A DNA stretch of 64,000 nucleotides, from assembly GCF_031127875.1 (NCBI RefSeq), contig NZ_JARXIA010000018.1, forward strand, positions 1 through 64,000, given 5' to 3'. The notes below the pieces were generated by a model, which worked only from the letters and a program-made list of their open reading frames with translations, had not been told where the DNA came from and searched no databases. Position 1 is the stretch's first letter. Every line of letters starts with the position of its first letter. The position numbers and the translations under genes are program-made. This DNA is from Pelagicoccus sp. SDUM812005 (GTDB lineage Bacteria > Verrucomicrobiota > Verrucomicrobiia > Opitutales > Opitutaceae). This document shows positions 43,741 to 51,969 of the stretch, in pieces.

Positions 43741-44280
43741 ATGCCTGCCTGCTTTGCGGTCCTGCCGCTCATGTTTGTCGCCTTGTGCACTGCGCAGGGG
43801 GCGTCGAGCGATGGGGTGGACGAGCATGAGATGTTTCCGACGCTGGCTTTGAAGGTGCTGAAGTATGTGGAGTGGAATGGAGAGGCGAAGGTGGAGCTGG
43901 GGCAGAAAATTCGGGTGGGGGTCTACGATCGGACGCGGGGCCAGGCTTATTTGAAGGTGTTCGCCTCGCTCTGCGAAAAGTATCCGCAGGCCTACGAGCT
44001 GGTGGATTTGACGGAAGCGGAGGTATCGGATTTTAATTTCGACATGGTGTACATCGCGGGGAAGTTGAAACTGCCCTTGGATTTGCTGGATTCGCTCGCG
44101 GGCAAGCCGGTCTTGATCGTGGGCGAGCACGCCAAGATTTTGGAGAAGGGCGGGATTATCCGCTTGCAGGTTTCTTCCCTGAGGAAGCCTGAGTACGGTA
44201 TCAATCTGAAGCAGGCGAAGTCTTTGGGAATCAAGATCGAGTCTAGGCTATCGAGGGGAGCGGTGGAGTTGATTCGCTAA
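43741..44280 (+). CDS. YfiR-like periplasmic protein
   Basis: This protein of about 179 residues has a signal peptide (MPACFAVLPLMFVALCTAQG). The YfiR-family pattern follows: ALKVLKYVEWNGE (canonical FxKFVxWP), IRVGVYDRT, then GKPVLIVGEHAKILEKGGII, and the ending YGINLKQAKSLGIKIESRLS. In Pseudomonas, YfiR is a periplasmic redox-responsive inhibitor of the CHASE8-bearing diguanylate cyclase YfiN. Here the next gene, overlapping by one base (TAATG), encodes a kinase with a CHASE8-like sensor. YfiR probably controls that kinase. Only one Cys remains after the signal peptide, so the disulfide switch of Pseudomonas YfiR is unlikely. The start could also be GTG 43738. Confidence 0.85.
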   Translation: MPACFAVLPLMFVALCTAQGASSDGVDEHEMFPTLALKVLKYVEWNGEAKVELGQKIRVGVYDRTRGQAYLKVFASLCEKYPQAYELVDLTEAEVSDFNFDMVYIAGKLKLPLDLLDSLAGKPVLIVGEHAKILEKGGIIRLQVSSLRKPEYGINLKQAKSLGIKIESRLSRGAVELIR

Positions 44281-46637
44281 TGCAGGGGCGCTTTTCAGGA
44301 ACGTTGGCAGGGGTCGGTCGTCGTATCAGCGACTATCCGCTCAATCGTAAGATCGCTTTGATCTTGGGGCTGTCGGTGGTGGGCTTGGTGCTGGTCACGG
44401 TCTTGCTGCTGGCGGTTTTCGATTGGGCGTTTTCGCGGCGGGCGATCACGGCGCAGTACGAGTCCTTGGCCGCGGTTATGGCTTTGGACGCGACGCCGCA
44501 TCTCGACTTCGAGGACGAAGCGGGGGCGGAGAAGATGTTGAGGGCCTTCTTCAAGAACGAAGGCCTGATCTATGGGGCGGTCTATGACCGGTACAACCTG
44601 AAGCTGGCGAGCCACGGCGTCCTCCCGGAGGGCTTCGAACCGCGTTTTTCGTCCGAGAGTTACGTGAAGCTTTCCTACTGGAAGAGCAGGATCGAAGCGC
44701 TCGAGCCGGTGGGCTCCCTGGAGACGGGAGAGCAGTTTGGGGTCGGCAGCGAGGAGGGGGAGCTGGGGGCGGATCCGGGTGGCTACATTTATCTGGTGGG
44801 CGACTTGGGACCGATTTACCAGGCGTTCGTTGTCAAGTCCTTGCTGTTTGTGCTCTTGCTCGGGGTCGGTGGGGTGTTCGTCATTTGGATCGCCTCGCGT
44901 ATGAGTCGTTTGATCACGGTTCCGATCCTGGAGTTGGCGGAAACGGCCCACAGGATTTCTTTGGATCGAGACTTCTCGCATCGCCAGACGAAGGTGTTCG
45001 ACGACGAAACGGGTGTGCTGGTGGACGCCTTCAACGAGATGATGGAGCAGATCGAGGAGCGCGGCGCCATCATCCAGTCCAAGGACGAGCGCTTTCGTGA
45101 GTATTTCGAGTTGGGGGTCGCGGGGATGGCGATCCTGGGAGGCGACGGCAGGTTCGTGGAGGCGAACAAGCGTTTGGGCGAGCTTTTGGAGACGGACGAG
45201 AAGGCGTTGCTGTCGACGAAGTTCGACGATTGGGTGGTGGCTTCGCCGGAGGACGGGGAGGAAGGTCCTTTCGGTTTGGTGCGCAAGCGTTGCCAGCCCG
45301 GTTTCAGCGAGGAGCGCTGGTTGACGGGCAAGGGCGGAAGGCGGATCTACGCGATCATTTCGGTGCGGCGTTTGGCGAAGGTTTTGGGCGAGAGCGACTC
45401 GCTCTACTTGACGTTGGTCCAGGACATTTCCGACCGAAAGCGGGCGGAGGAGGAGTTGCTGGCTTCCAAGCAAGCTGCGGAGGAGGCGAACCGATCCAAG
45501 GACGAGTTTCTATCGGTGATGAGCCATGAGTTGCGTACGCCGCTCAATCCGATCATCGGATTCGTGGACCTTCTGATGTATTCGGACCAGAGCGAGGAGC
45601 AGATGGGGATGCTGCGCTCGATTCGCCGCTCCAGCGAGCACTTGCTTACCTTGATCACGGATATCCTTGAGTTTACGCGGGCTCAAGGGGGACGTCTGGA
45701 GTCCGCTCCGGAAGCGTTCGATTTGCCGGATCTATGCCGCAACGCTCTGGATATTACGGAGCGAAGCGGGGTGGCAAACGGAGTGAGCGTGGGCCTGAGG
45801 ACGCTCGACGACGATTGCGTGCCGGAAGGAGTCCGCCTCTATTCCGATGCGGGAAAGATCAGGCAGGTCGTCATCAATTTGCTCTCGAACGCGGTCAAGT
45901 ACAACAAGGACGGCGGCAAGGTTTGGCTGGATGCGGAAGTAGTCGAGCTGAGCGAGGGCAAGGTGGAGGTGCGTATTCGCGTGGAAGATACCGGGGTGGG
46001 GATCAGCCCGGAGAAGCAGGAATTCATCTTCGAGCCCTTCACCCAGCTCGACATGTCCTTGCAGCGCAAGCACGAGGGAGTCGGCTTGGGCTTGTCCATC
46101 TGCCGGCGCATCGCCGAGTGCCTCGGCGGGTCGATTTCGGTAGCGAGCCGAGTGGGCGAGGGCTCTGTCTTTTCGCTGTCGGTTCCCGTTTCCTACGTCC
46201 ACGACGAACGCGCGGAACCCGCTCCGGCGGAGCAGGAGCTGAAGCTGGTGCCGGGCGAGTTTTCTCTGAACCGCGTCCTGCTGGTGGAGGATGACTTCGA
46301 GAATATGAGGGTGGTGGAGGCGAAGCTTCGCAAGCTGGGGGTGGATTTCGAGTGGGCCCGCAATGGGCTCGACGCGACAGAGAAGATTCGCGACAGCCAC
46401 TATGACTTGGTGCTGATGGATATCCGCATGCCCATGATGGACGGTCTGGAGGCGACGCGGGTGATTCGCAGCTCGGAAGCGGGGAAGTCGGATCGGGTTC
46501 CGATCGTGGCGATGACGGCCCATGCTACGGAGCAGATGCAGGACGAGTGCGCTCGGGTGGGGATGGATGGCTACCTGTCCAAGCCGATCCAGTTCGAGCA
46601 GCTCGAGAGCTTTCTCAAGCGCTACCTTGCCAGCTAG
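44280..46637 (+). CDS. Membrane hybrid histidine kinase: CHASE8-like, HAMP, PAS, HisKA, HATPase, receiver
   Basis: The protein has 785 residues. TM1 is IALILGLSVVGLVLVTVLLL (about 20-42). A periplasmic CHASE8-like domain (about 45-175) starts with RRAITAQYESLAAVMALDAT. TM2 lies near 183-206, and HAMP covers 205-258 (RLITVPILELAETAHRISLD). PAS spans about 270-390 (FELGVAGMAILGGDGRFVEA). HisKA has LSVMSHELRTPLNPIIGF (His near 418), and HATPase_c has NLLSNAVKYNKDGG, DTGVGISPEKQ and GVGLGLSICRRIAECLGG. A C-terminal receiver completes it (LLVEDD, LVLMDIRMPMMDG, LSKPIQF). Translation is coupled to the yfiR-like gene by a TAATG overlap, implying periplasmic control. Output probably passes via an HPt protein. 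Confidence 0.93.
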   Translation: MQGRFSGTLAGVGRRISDYPLNRKIALILGLSVVGLVLVTVLLLAVFDWAFSRRAITAQYESLAAVMALDATPHLDFEDEAGAEKMLRAFFKNEGLIYGAVYDRYNLKLASHGVLPEGFEPRFSSESYVKLSYWKSRIEALEPVGSLETGEQFGVGSEEGELGADPGGYIYLVGDLGPIYQAFVVKSLLFVLLLGVGGVFVIWIASRMSRLITVPILELAETAHRISLDRDFSHRQTKVFDDETGVLVDAFNEMMEQIEERGAIIQSKDERFREYFELGVAGMAILGGDGRFVEANKRLGELLETDEKALLSTKFDDWVVASPEDGEEGPFGLVRKRCQPGFSEERWLTGKGGRRIYAIISVRRLAKVLGESDSLYLTLVQDISDRKRAEEELLASKQAAEEANRSKDEFLSVMSHELRTPLNPIIGFVDLLMYSDQSEEQMGMLRSIRRSSEHLLTLITDILEFTRAQGGRLESAPEAFDLPDLCRNALDITERSGVANGVSVGLRTLDDDCVPEGVRLYSDAGKIRQVVINLLSNAVKYNKDGGKVWLDAEVVELSEGKVEVRIRVEDTGVGISPEKQEFIFEPFTQLDMSLQRKHEGVGLGLSICRRIAECLGGSISVASRVGEGSVFSLSVPVSYVHDERAEPAPAEQELKLVPGEFSLNRVLLVEDDFENMRVVEAKLRKLGVDFEWARNGLDATEKIRDSHYDLVLMDIRMPMMDGLEATRVIRSSEAGKSDRVPIVAMTAHATEQMQDECARVGMDGYLSKPIQFEQLESFLKRYLAS

Positions 46638-46777
46638 GCATTTCCGCGGCCGCGGTTGATTTTGGCAATCAGGGGCATTTTCGGGGCGTTTCTCGAGGGT
46701 GGGCCGCCGTGCATTGGCCCGCATTTCACTCTTCCACCTGCGAATTTGGCGAATCGAATATCAGAACCCAGTTGAAT

Positions 46778-47314
46778 ATGAGCGCCGAAACAGTTAGCTT
46801 TTCCGACATATCTAGCGAAACGATGACCTCCTCTAACACTGCTCGTAAGCCCCTCACGGAGACCGAGCTCGTGCAGGCGGGCTATCGCTATGCGCTCTCG
46901 ATCGCCCGCCACCATCAGGACGCGGAAGATTTGGTGCAGCAGGCGTGGCTCAAACTGATGCGAGCCTACGGTCGCGTAGAAGGCACTCCCGTCCTCTTCA
47001 GGACGATCCGCAACCTTTTCTACGACATCAAGCGTCGCGACAAGATCGTGCAGTTCGAGCCGCTGGAAAAGTCGCCCGAACCCGGCAAAGGGGAGTCCAA
47101 CGGAGTATCCCTCGACATGGAAGTCGTGTTGGAAAAGCTCCGTCCGGAGGAGAGGGAAGCAATTTATCTCAATGTGGTCGAAGGTTTTACGGCTACGGAA
47201 ATATCAGAACAGACAGGTTCCCCACGGGGAACCATTCTCAGTCACATCCACCGGGCCCGCCAAAAGTTGGCCAAGGCGTTCGGGGGAGAGTTTCGTGACG
47301 CGCAAAAGAAGTAA
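46778..47314 (+). CDS. ECF-type RNA polymerase sigma factor
   Basis: The 178-residue protein has sigma region 2 (AGYRYALSIARHHQDAEDLV, QQAWLKLMRAYGRV, LFRTIRNLFYDIKRR) and region 4 (VLEKLRPEEREAIYLNVVEG, ISEQTGSPRGTILSHIHRAR). There are no regions 1 or 3, so it is an ECF (group 4) factor. The start at ATG 46778 is preferred; ATG 46823 is a possible shorter start. The longer frame overlaps the upstream kinase and is unlikely. The 47336 gene, 21 bp downstream, encodes a one-pass membrane protein that fits a cognate anti-sigma factor. The promoter it recognises is not evident. Confidence 0.93.
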   Translation: MSAETVSFSDISSETMTSSNTARKPLTETELVQAGYRYALSIARHHQDAEDLVQQAWLKLMRAYGRVEGTPVLFRTIRNLFYDIKRRDKIVQFEPLEKSPEPGKGESNGVSLDMEVVLEKLRPEEREAIYLNVVEGFTATEISEQTGSPRGTILSHIHRARQKLAKAFGGEFRDAQKK

Positions 47315-47335
47315 GCGACTTCTCACTTATTTAAG

Positions 47336-47926
47336 ATGACTACTGACGATCAACAGTTAGACCAGAAGATCCGCGAGTGTTTCATGGCGGAGAGCCTTAC
47401 GGCTGCTTCGGTCCAGACCATACTTGCTCGCGGGAAAAAGGCGAAGGAAGTTCATGACAGAGCGTGGTGGCGGCCTTGGCTGCCGGTGGCGGCTGCGGCT
47501 GCTTTCGTGATGCTCGTGTCCTTCCAAATCGGCAAGAACTACGACGTGTCCAAGTTCGCGACCAAGGTAGCGGGCGAAATTGCCATGCGGCACAACGGGG
47601 TGCGTCCCTTCGACGTGGAGGCCCATTCCTTCGACGAAGTGCAGAGCAGCTTGAAGGACCTAGCCTTTTCGGTGACGCCGCACGTGAAGCAGGGCTTGCT
47701 CTCGGCGTACGAGGTCGTAGGGGCCCGCTACTGTTTCCTGGAAGGCCAGCAAGGCGTCCACATGAGGGTCCGCAACCGCACTACGGGAGTGCTTTGTACC
47801 CTGTACGTCGCATCCTTGAACGGTTCCTTGAAGGAGCTGAAGGCCTCGGATCGCGAAGTGCATCTCGCCGCGAACGAGGTGACGATGTGGGAGGATAGCG
47901 ATCGGTTGTTCGCCTTAGTGGAATGA
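47336..47926 (+). CDS. Probable membrane anti-sigma factor
   Basis: This 196-residue protein has a short cytosolic N-terminus of about 44 residues (MTTDDQQLDQKIRECFMAES). A transmembrane helix follows (WLPVAAAAAFVMLVSFQIG), then a ~130-residue periplasmic part (SVTPHVKQGLLSAYEVVGAR and YCFLEGQQGVHMRVRNRTTG). The cytosolic segment lacks the HxxxCxxC zinc anti-sigma motif. It nevertheless sits directly downstream of the ECF sigma gene, as anti-sigma genes usually do. The periplasmic part may sense an envelope signal. Assignment rests on gene order and topology rather than on a recognised domain. Confidence 0.7.
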   Translation: MTTDDQQLDQKIRECFMAESLTAASVQTILARGKKAKEVHDRAWWRPWLPVAAAAAFVMLVSFQIGKNYDVSKFATKVAGEIAMRHNGVRPFDVEAHSFDEVQSSLKDLAFSVTPHVKQGLLSAYEVVGARYCFLEGQQGVHMRVRNRTTGVLCTLYVASLNGSLKELKASDREVHLAANEVTMWEDSDRLFALVE

Positions 47927-47960
47927 CCCTAGCTGGTCCTAGGTGATTTAAAAGAGTGTG

Positions 47961-47998
47961 AAAGGGCGATCTGAGCGTTAAGCTAGGTCGCCTTTTTT
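47961..47998 (+). terminator. Terminator after the sigma/anti-sigma pair
   Basis: A stem of AAAGG(G)CGATCT with AGGTCGCCTTT, with one bulged G, precedes a run of six T residues (47993-47998), about 35 bp after the anti-sigma stop. Confidence 0.75.
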
Positions 47999-48062
47999 GT
48001 GCCGGTGCGCGTAATGGGTTTCCAGCATAGCGATCCCCTCTGATGCCTACCCCTTTTTCCAG

Positions 48063-48836
48063 ATGGCCAAAATTCTTATCGTAGACCCGCTCGATCTGTT
48101 CCTGAAGTCGGAGGACGGCTCTGTTATTTGGAGTTCTCGCTCTTGTTTCGAGGCCTGCCTGCGCGAGGTGGAGGGCTTGGTGTTCGAGTATACGACCCCG
48201 AAGGACGGGGACCTTTGCCGTCGCGCCTTGCGAGCGGATGGGGTGATTTTGGGCGGTTCGGAGGCCTCGGCCTGGGAGGACACGGTTTTCAACGACAACC
48301 TTCTAGACCTGATCGCGATTTGTAAGAACAACGAGATCCCCTTGTTCGCCATTTGTTACGGGGCGCAGCTATTGGGGCGGGCCTTGGGCGCCCATGTTTC
48401 GCGGCATCCGGACGGCATCGAGCTGGGAGCTCCGGCGATTCGGATTTCGGAGAAGGGGAAGCAGCACTTCGCTTTCGACGGCGTGGAAGGCGGTTGTATC
48501 TGGTCGGTGGAGACGCACAGCGATGCGGTGATGACCTTGCCGCCGGATTGCGAGTTGCTTGCGTCCACGGCCCACACGCCGGTGCAAGCCTACGCGTACA
48601 AGGATTTGCTGACGGGGGTGCAGTTTCACCCCGAGATGAACAGCGACGACTTGCGTTACTTGTGGCAGGCCTTCGAGGGAAGCGGCTATGTGGACGAGGT
48701 TCCTTTGTCCTACCGGCAGCGTATCCACGCCTGCGAGTGCGAGCGGCTGGGCTTGATGCTGCAGAACTTTGCCAAACGAGTGCGGGCTGGGAGCCGGCTG
48801 AAAAGCCGCTCGAGCTTGGGCTTAGGTCGGAGCTAG
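48063..48836 (+). CDS. Class I glutamine amidotransferase-like protein
   Basis: The 257-residue protein has the class I GATase fold. FAICYGAQLLGRALG holds the nucleophile Cys at the usual elbow (G/A-I-C-x-G-x-Q). GVQFHPEMNSDDLRYL has the catalytic His-Pro-Glu, and RADGVILGGSEASAWED is the oxyanion strand region. Such stand-alone proteins hydrolyse glutamine or gamma-glutamyl compounds, or feed ammonia to a separate synthetase. No partner synthetase is adjacent, so the acceptor is unknown. The basic C-terminal tail (KRVRAGSRLKSRSSL) is unusual. It is convergent with murA. Confidence 0.87.
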   Translation: MAKILIVDPLDLFLKSEDGSVIWSSRSCFEACLREVEGLVFEYTTPKDGDLCRRALRADGVILGGSEASAWEDTVFNDNLLDLIAICKNNEIPLFAICYGAQLLGRALGAHVSRHPDGIELGAPAIRISEKGKQHFAFDGVEGGCIWSVETHSDAVMTLPPDCELLASTAHTPVQAYAYKDLLTGVQFHPEMNSDDLRYLWQAFEGSGYVDEVPLSYRQRIHACECERLGLMLQNFAKRVRAGSRLKSRSSLGLGRS

Positions 48837-48840
48837 GGAG

Positions 48841-48865
48841 CGTCGCCGCGAGCGTGGCGGCGTTT
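48841..48865. terminator. Possible bidirectional terminator between the GATase gene and murA
   Basis: A 9-bp GC-rich stem (CGTCGCCGC with GTGGCGGCG) and a GAGC loop are followed by TTT on the plus strand. It occupies most of the gap between these convergent genes. The T run is short, so confidence is moderate. Confidence 0.5.
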
Positions 48866-50158
48866 CTAGCCGTCCCATTCGATCTCGGCCCCGAGCTTGC
48901 GCAGGTTTTCCGCGAAGTGCGGATGGGCGCGGCGGATGGGGTCGGCGTTTTTGACGATGCTGCGGCCTTCGATGCTGGCGGCGGTCATGTAGAGGGCCAC
49001 GGCGGCGCGGATGATGTAGGGCGCTTCGACCTCGGCGGGTCGCATGGGGCGTTGGCCGAAGATAATGACGCGGTGCGGGTCGCTCACGACGGCGTGGGCC
49101 CCGAACTTTACCAGCTCGGGTAGCCAGGCGAAGCCGCCTTCGTAGACCTTGTTCCAGAAATGCATGACGCCTTCCGCTCGCGTGGCGAGGGCTACCATGG
49201 GCGGAAGCAGGTCGACGGGAAAGTAGGGCCACGGCGCGGCTTCGATCTTGGGCAGCAGGTTGGAGGTGTAGGGCTGCTGGATGCGAAGAGGCTGGTTGGG
49301 GCCGCAGATGGCGGTGTCGCCTTCGTAGGTGATATTGACTCCGAGCTTGGCGAAGCTGCGGTTGATCAGGTCGAAGTGCTGCGGAACGGAGTTGCTGGTG
49401 CGCACGTCGCCGCCGGTGATGGCTCCCAAGGCGAGGAAGGTGGCGACCTCGTGGTGGTCGGACGAGATGGCGGCGTCGGCTCCGGAGAGGGAATCGACTC
49501 CGGTGACGGTGATGACGCTGGTGCCGATGCCTTCGATCTTGGCTCCCATGCTCTGCAGGAAGCGGCAGAGGTCCTGCACGTGCGGCTCGCTGGCGGCGTT
49601 GGTGAGGGTGGAAACGCCGCTGCCGGTGGAGGCGGCCATGACGAACGTTTCGGTGGTGGTGACCGACATGTAGTCGGCCCAGTGGGAGGCGGCTTTGAAG
49701 CGGTCCGCGATGGTGAGCTTCAGTTCGCCGTTGTGGGCGACCTTGGCTCCGAGGCAGGTGAGGATTTCGAGGTGGGGGTCGAGTTCGCGGATGCCGAGGG
49801 CGCAGCCCTTGGGGTTGGAGTCGAGGTGGATTTCCTTGAAGCGCTGGAGGAGGGGGGCGAAGAGCAGGACGGCCGAGCGCATGCCTTGGGGCAAGGTTTG
49901 CGGGTCGAAGTCGGACCCGAGGTCGGAGTGGTCCAACCGCATGGTTTTGGCTTCGCGATCCCAATCGATGCGGGAGCCCAGTTCGCGGAAGAAGCTGACC
50001 AGCTTTTCGATGTCGGTGATGGCGGGAACGTTGCTCAGGGTGACCGGTTCGTCGGTCAGTAGGGTGGCGCACAAGATCGGCAGGACCGCGTTTTTGTTGC
50101 CCGATGGGGTGATGGTTCCAGAGAGGGGTTTGCCGCCGTGTACGATGAGATTAGCCAT
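48866..50158 (-). CDS. murA: UDP-N-acetylglucosamine 1-carboxyvinyltransferase (MurA)
   Basis: The 430-residue protein has the EPSP-synthase fold and starts at ATG 50158 (MANLIVHGGKPLSGTI). It matches MurA at SGNKNAVLPILCATLL (Lys and Asn of the active site), then NPKGCALGIRELD, which retains the active-site Cys and Arg. TETFVMAASTGSGVSTLTNA, FPVDLLPPMVALA (the catalytic Asp) and GGFAWLPELVKFGAHA also match. MurA transfers enolpyruvate to UDP-GlcNAc, the first step of peptidoglycan synthesis. The C-terminal segment, normally GYERIDEKLRxLGA, reads AHPHFAENLRKLGA here, so it is somewhat divergent. It could be a second MurA-like paralogue. It is divergent from the pan operon. Confidence 0.88.
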   Translation of the reverse strand: MANLIVHGGKPLSGTITPSGNKNAVLPILCATLLTDEPVTLSNVPAITDIEKLVSFFRELGSRIDWDREAKTMRLDHSDLGSDFDPQTLPQGMRSAVLLFAPLLQRFKEIHLDSNPKGCALGIRELDPHLEILTCLGAKVAHNGELKLTIADRFKAASHWADYMSVTTTETFVMAASTGSGVSTLTNAASEPHVQDLCRFLQSMGAKIEGIGTSVITVTGVDSLSGADAAISSDHHEVATFLALGAITGGDVRTSNSVPQHFDLINRSFAKLGVNITYEGDTAICGPNQPLRIQQPYTSNLLPKIEAAPWPYFPVDLLPPMVALATRAEGVMHFWNKVYEGGFAWLPELVKFGAHAVVSDPHRVIIFGQRPMRPAEVEAPYIIRAAVALYMTAASIEGRSIVKNADPIRRAHPHFAENLRKLGAEIEWDG

Positions 50159-50378
50159 GAGGGAAGAGTCGTTGCGGAGCTTCGCGGTCCCTTTCGCGCA
50201 TTTCAACCGGAAATGGGAGTGGAATGTGAATCATTCTATTTTGCATTGAAAAGGGCGGCTTCGTTCGTTTTGTACTTCGCTCTCGAGCGTTGAGACTTTT
50301 GCTCCAGCGACCCGAGGCACCAAGAATTCAGTATTAACTCAAATTAGGATCCTGATCCCTGCGACAGGCACCCGAAAC

Positions 50379-51191
50379 ATGAAAAGCATACCTGACTTCC
50401 AAAAATGGAAGGCGGACGGCAAAGCGATCACCATGGTGACTTGCTACGATGCCGCGACCGCGAAAATCGTTAACGCCACGAGCGTTGACTCGATCCTGAT
50501 CGGCGATTCCTGCGCCATGGTGGTGCATGGATTTGACAGCACCGTTCACGCAACGGTCGAAATGATTGCCACCCACACCGCTGCCGTGCGTCGCGGCGCT
50601 CCGGACAAGGTGATCGTGGCCGACCTCCCCTTCCTTTCCAATCGCAAGGGAATCGACAGCGCCATGGACGCGGTGGACCAGCTCATGAAGGCCGGGGCTA
50701 ATGCGGTGAAGCTCGAACGTCGCAAGGGTAACATCCAGCTCATCGAGCACATCGTGGACAGCGGCGTACCGGTGATGGGTCACTTGGGTTTGACGCCGCA
50801 GTCGGTTAATGAATTTGGCGGTTTCAAGATGCAGGGCAAAAGCGAGGCGGCTGCTCGGGCCTTGATCGAGGATGCCCAGATGCTGGAGCAGGCAGGGTGC
50901 TTTTCGGTCGTGCTGGAGTGCATTCCAGGCGATGTCGCCGCCCAGGTGACGCATGCGGTTTCCATCCCAACGATCGGGATCGGCTGCGGCCCGGAGGTTT
51001 CGGGCCAAGTGCTGGTGATCAACGACCTGCTCGGCATGGATGCCCATTTCCAACCACGTTTTGCTCGCAAGTACGACAGCTTGAGCGATCGCATCGGCCA
51101 GGCCGTAGATCGTTATTGCGCGGATGTGCAGAGCGGGGCGTTCCCAGCGGTGGGCGAATATTCGTCCCGCTTGGCGAAGCTTGGAAACTAG
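50379..51191 (+). CDS. panB: 3-methyl-2-oxobutanoate hydroxymethyltransferase
   Basis: The 270-residue enzyme makes ketopantoate from 2-ketoisovalerate and 5,10-methylene-THF. Recognised segments are ITMVTCYDAATAKIVNATSV, ILIGDSCAMVVHGFDSTV (metal-binding Asp) and VIVADLPFLSN. ANAVKLE and GHLGLTPQSVNEFGGFKMQG follow. VVLECIP holds the conserved Glu, and IPTIGIGCGPEVSGQVLVI completes the family set. It opens a four-gene operon with panC, coaX and panD. The ATG at 50379 fits the family start, and the 220 bp upstream are shared with divergent murA. Confidence 0.96.
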   Translation: MKSIPDFQKWKADGKAITMVTCYDAATAKIVNATSVDSILIGDSCAMVVHGFDSTVHATVEMIATHTAAVRRGAPDKVIVADLPFLSNRKGIDSAMDAVDQLMKAGANAVKLERRKGNIQLIEHIVDSGVPVMGHLGLTPQSVNEFGGFKMQGKSEAAARALIEDAQMLEQAGCFSVVLECIPGDVAAQVTHAVSIPTIGIGCGPEVSGQVLVINDLLGMDAHFQPRFARKYDSLSDRIGQAVDRYCADVQSGAFPAVGEYSSRLAKLGN

Positions 51192-51195
51192 GGCT

Positions 51196-51969
51196 ATGAC
51201 TCAAGTATTGCGAACGGTAGGGGCCTATCGCTCCTGGCGTAAGGAAAGTGTGGGTACGGCGTCGCTCGGATTCATTCCCACCATGGGCGGCTTGCACGCG
51301 GGACATCTCGATCTCGTGAAGCGCGCCCTAGCGGAAAACGAGCGCGTGGCGGTGAGCATTTTTCTCAACCGTACCCAGTTCAACAAGCAGGAGGATTTCG
51401 ACAAGTATCCAGCTGTATTCGCCGAAGACCTACAAGCCCTGGAAGCCCTAGGGGTGGATGCAGTCTTCGCCCCCGAGTACGATGACATGTATCCGGACGA
51501 TTATCGCTACAAGGTGAGCGAGTCCCAGCTTTCGGCCGAACTGGAAGGGGAGCACCGTCCGGGACATTTCGATGGAGTGCTGACGGTGGTGATGAAGCTG
51601 CTGGTGGTGGGCGACGCGACGCGGGCTTACTTCGGCGAGAAGGATTGGCAGCAGCTCCAGTTGGTGAAGGGGATGGTGAATGCCTTCTTCCTGCCGGTGG
51701 AGATCGTGGCATGCCCGACCATTCGCGAAGCGAGCGGGCTGGCTATGAGCTCGCGCAATCGACGTTTGTCGCCGGAAGGTTTGCAGCAAGCGGCCCGCTT
51801 TAACCAGATTTTGAATACGGCGGAAAACGAAGCGGCTGCCATGGCTGAACTGAAGGCAGCTGGGTTCGAGCCCGAGTACGTGGCCGACCGCGGTGATCGC
51901 CGCCTCGGAGCCGTGGTGCTCGAAGGGGTACGTTTAATTGACAATGTAGAAAGAAAGGTGGCTCGATGA
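51196..51969 (+). CDS. panC: Pantoate-beta-alanine ligase (pantothenate synthetase)
   Basis: This 257-residue ligase joins pantoate and beta-alanine with ATP. The nucleotidyl-transferase signature GFIPTMGGLHAGHLDLVKRA contains H-x-G-H. SIFLNRTQFNKQEDF corresponds to the canonical FVNPxQF with Arg-Thr in place of Pro-x. RPGHFDGVLTVVMKLL, YFGEKDWQQL and REASGLAMSSRNRRLS (KMSKS-like) follow. It is slightly shorter than typical PanC (about 280 residues), the reduction being in the C-terminal domain. ATG 51196 starts four bases after the panB stop, and its stop overlaps the coaX start. Confidence 0.94.
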   Translation: MTQVLRTVGAYRSWRKESVGTASLGFIPTMGGLHAGHLDLVKRALAENERVAVSIFLNRTQFNKQEDFDKYPAVFAEDLQALEALGVDAVFAPEYDDMYPDDYRYKVSESQLSAELEGEHRPGHFDGVLTVVMKLLVVGDATRAYFGEKDWQQLQLVKGMVNAFFLPVEIVACPTIREASGLAMSSRNRRLSPEGLQQAARFNQILNTAENEAAAMAELKAAGFEPEYVADRGDRRLGAVVLEGVRLIDNVERKVAR

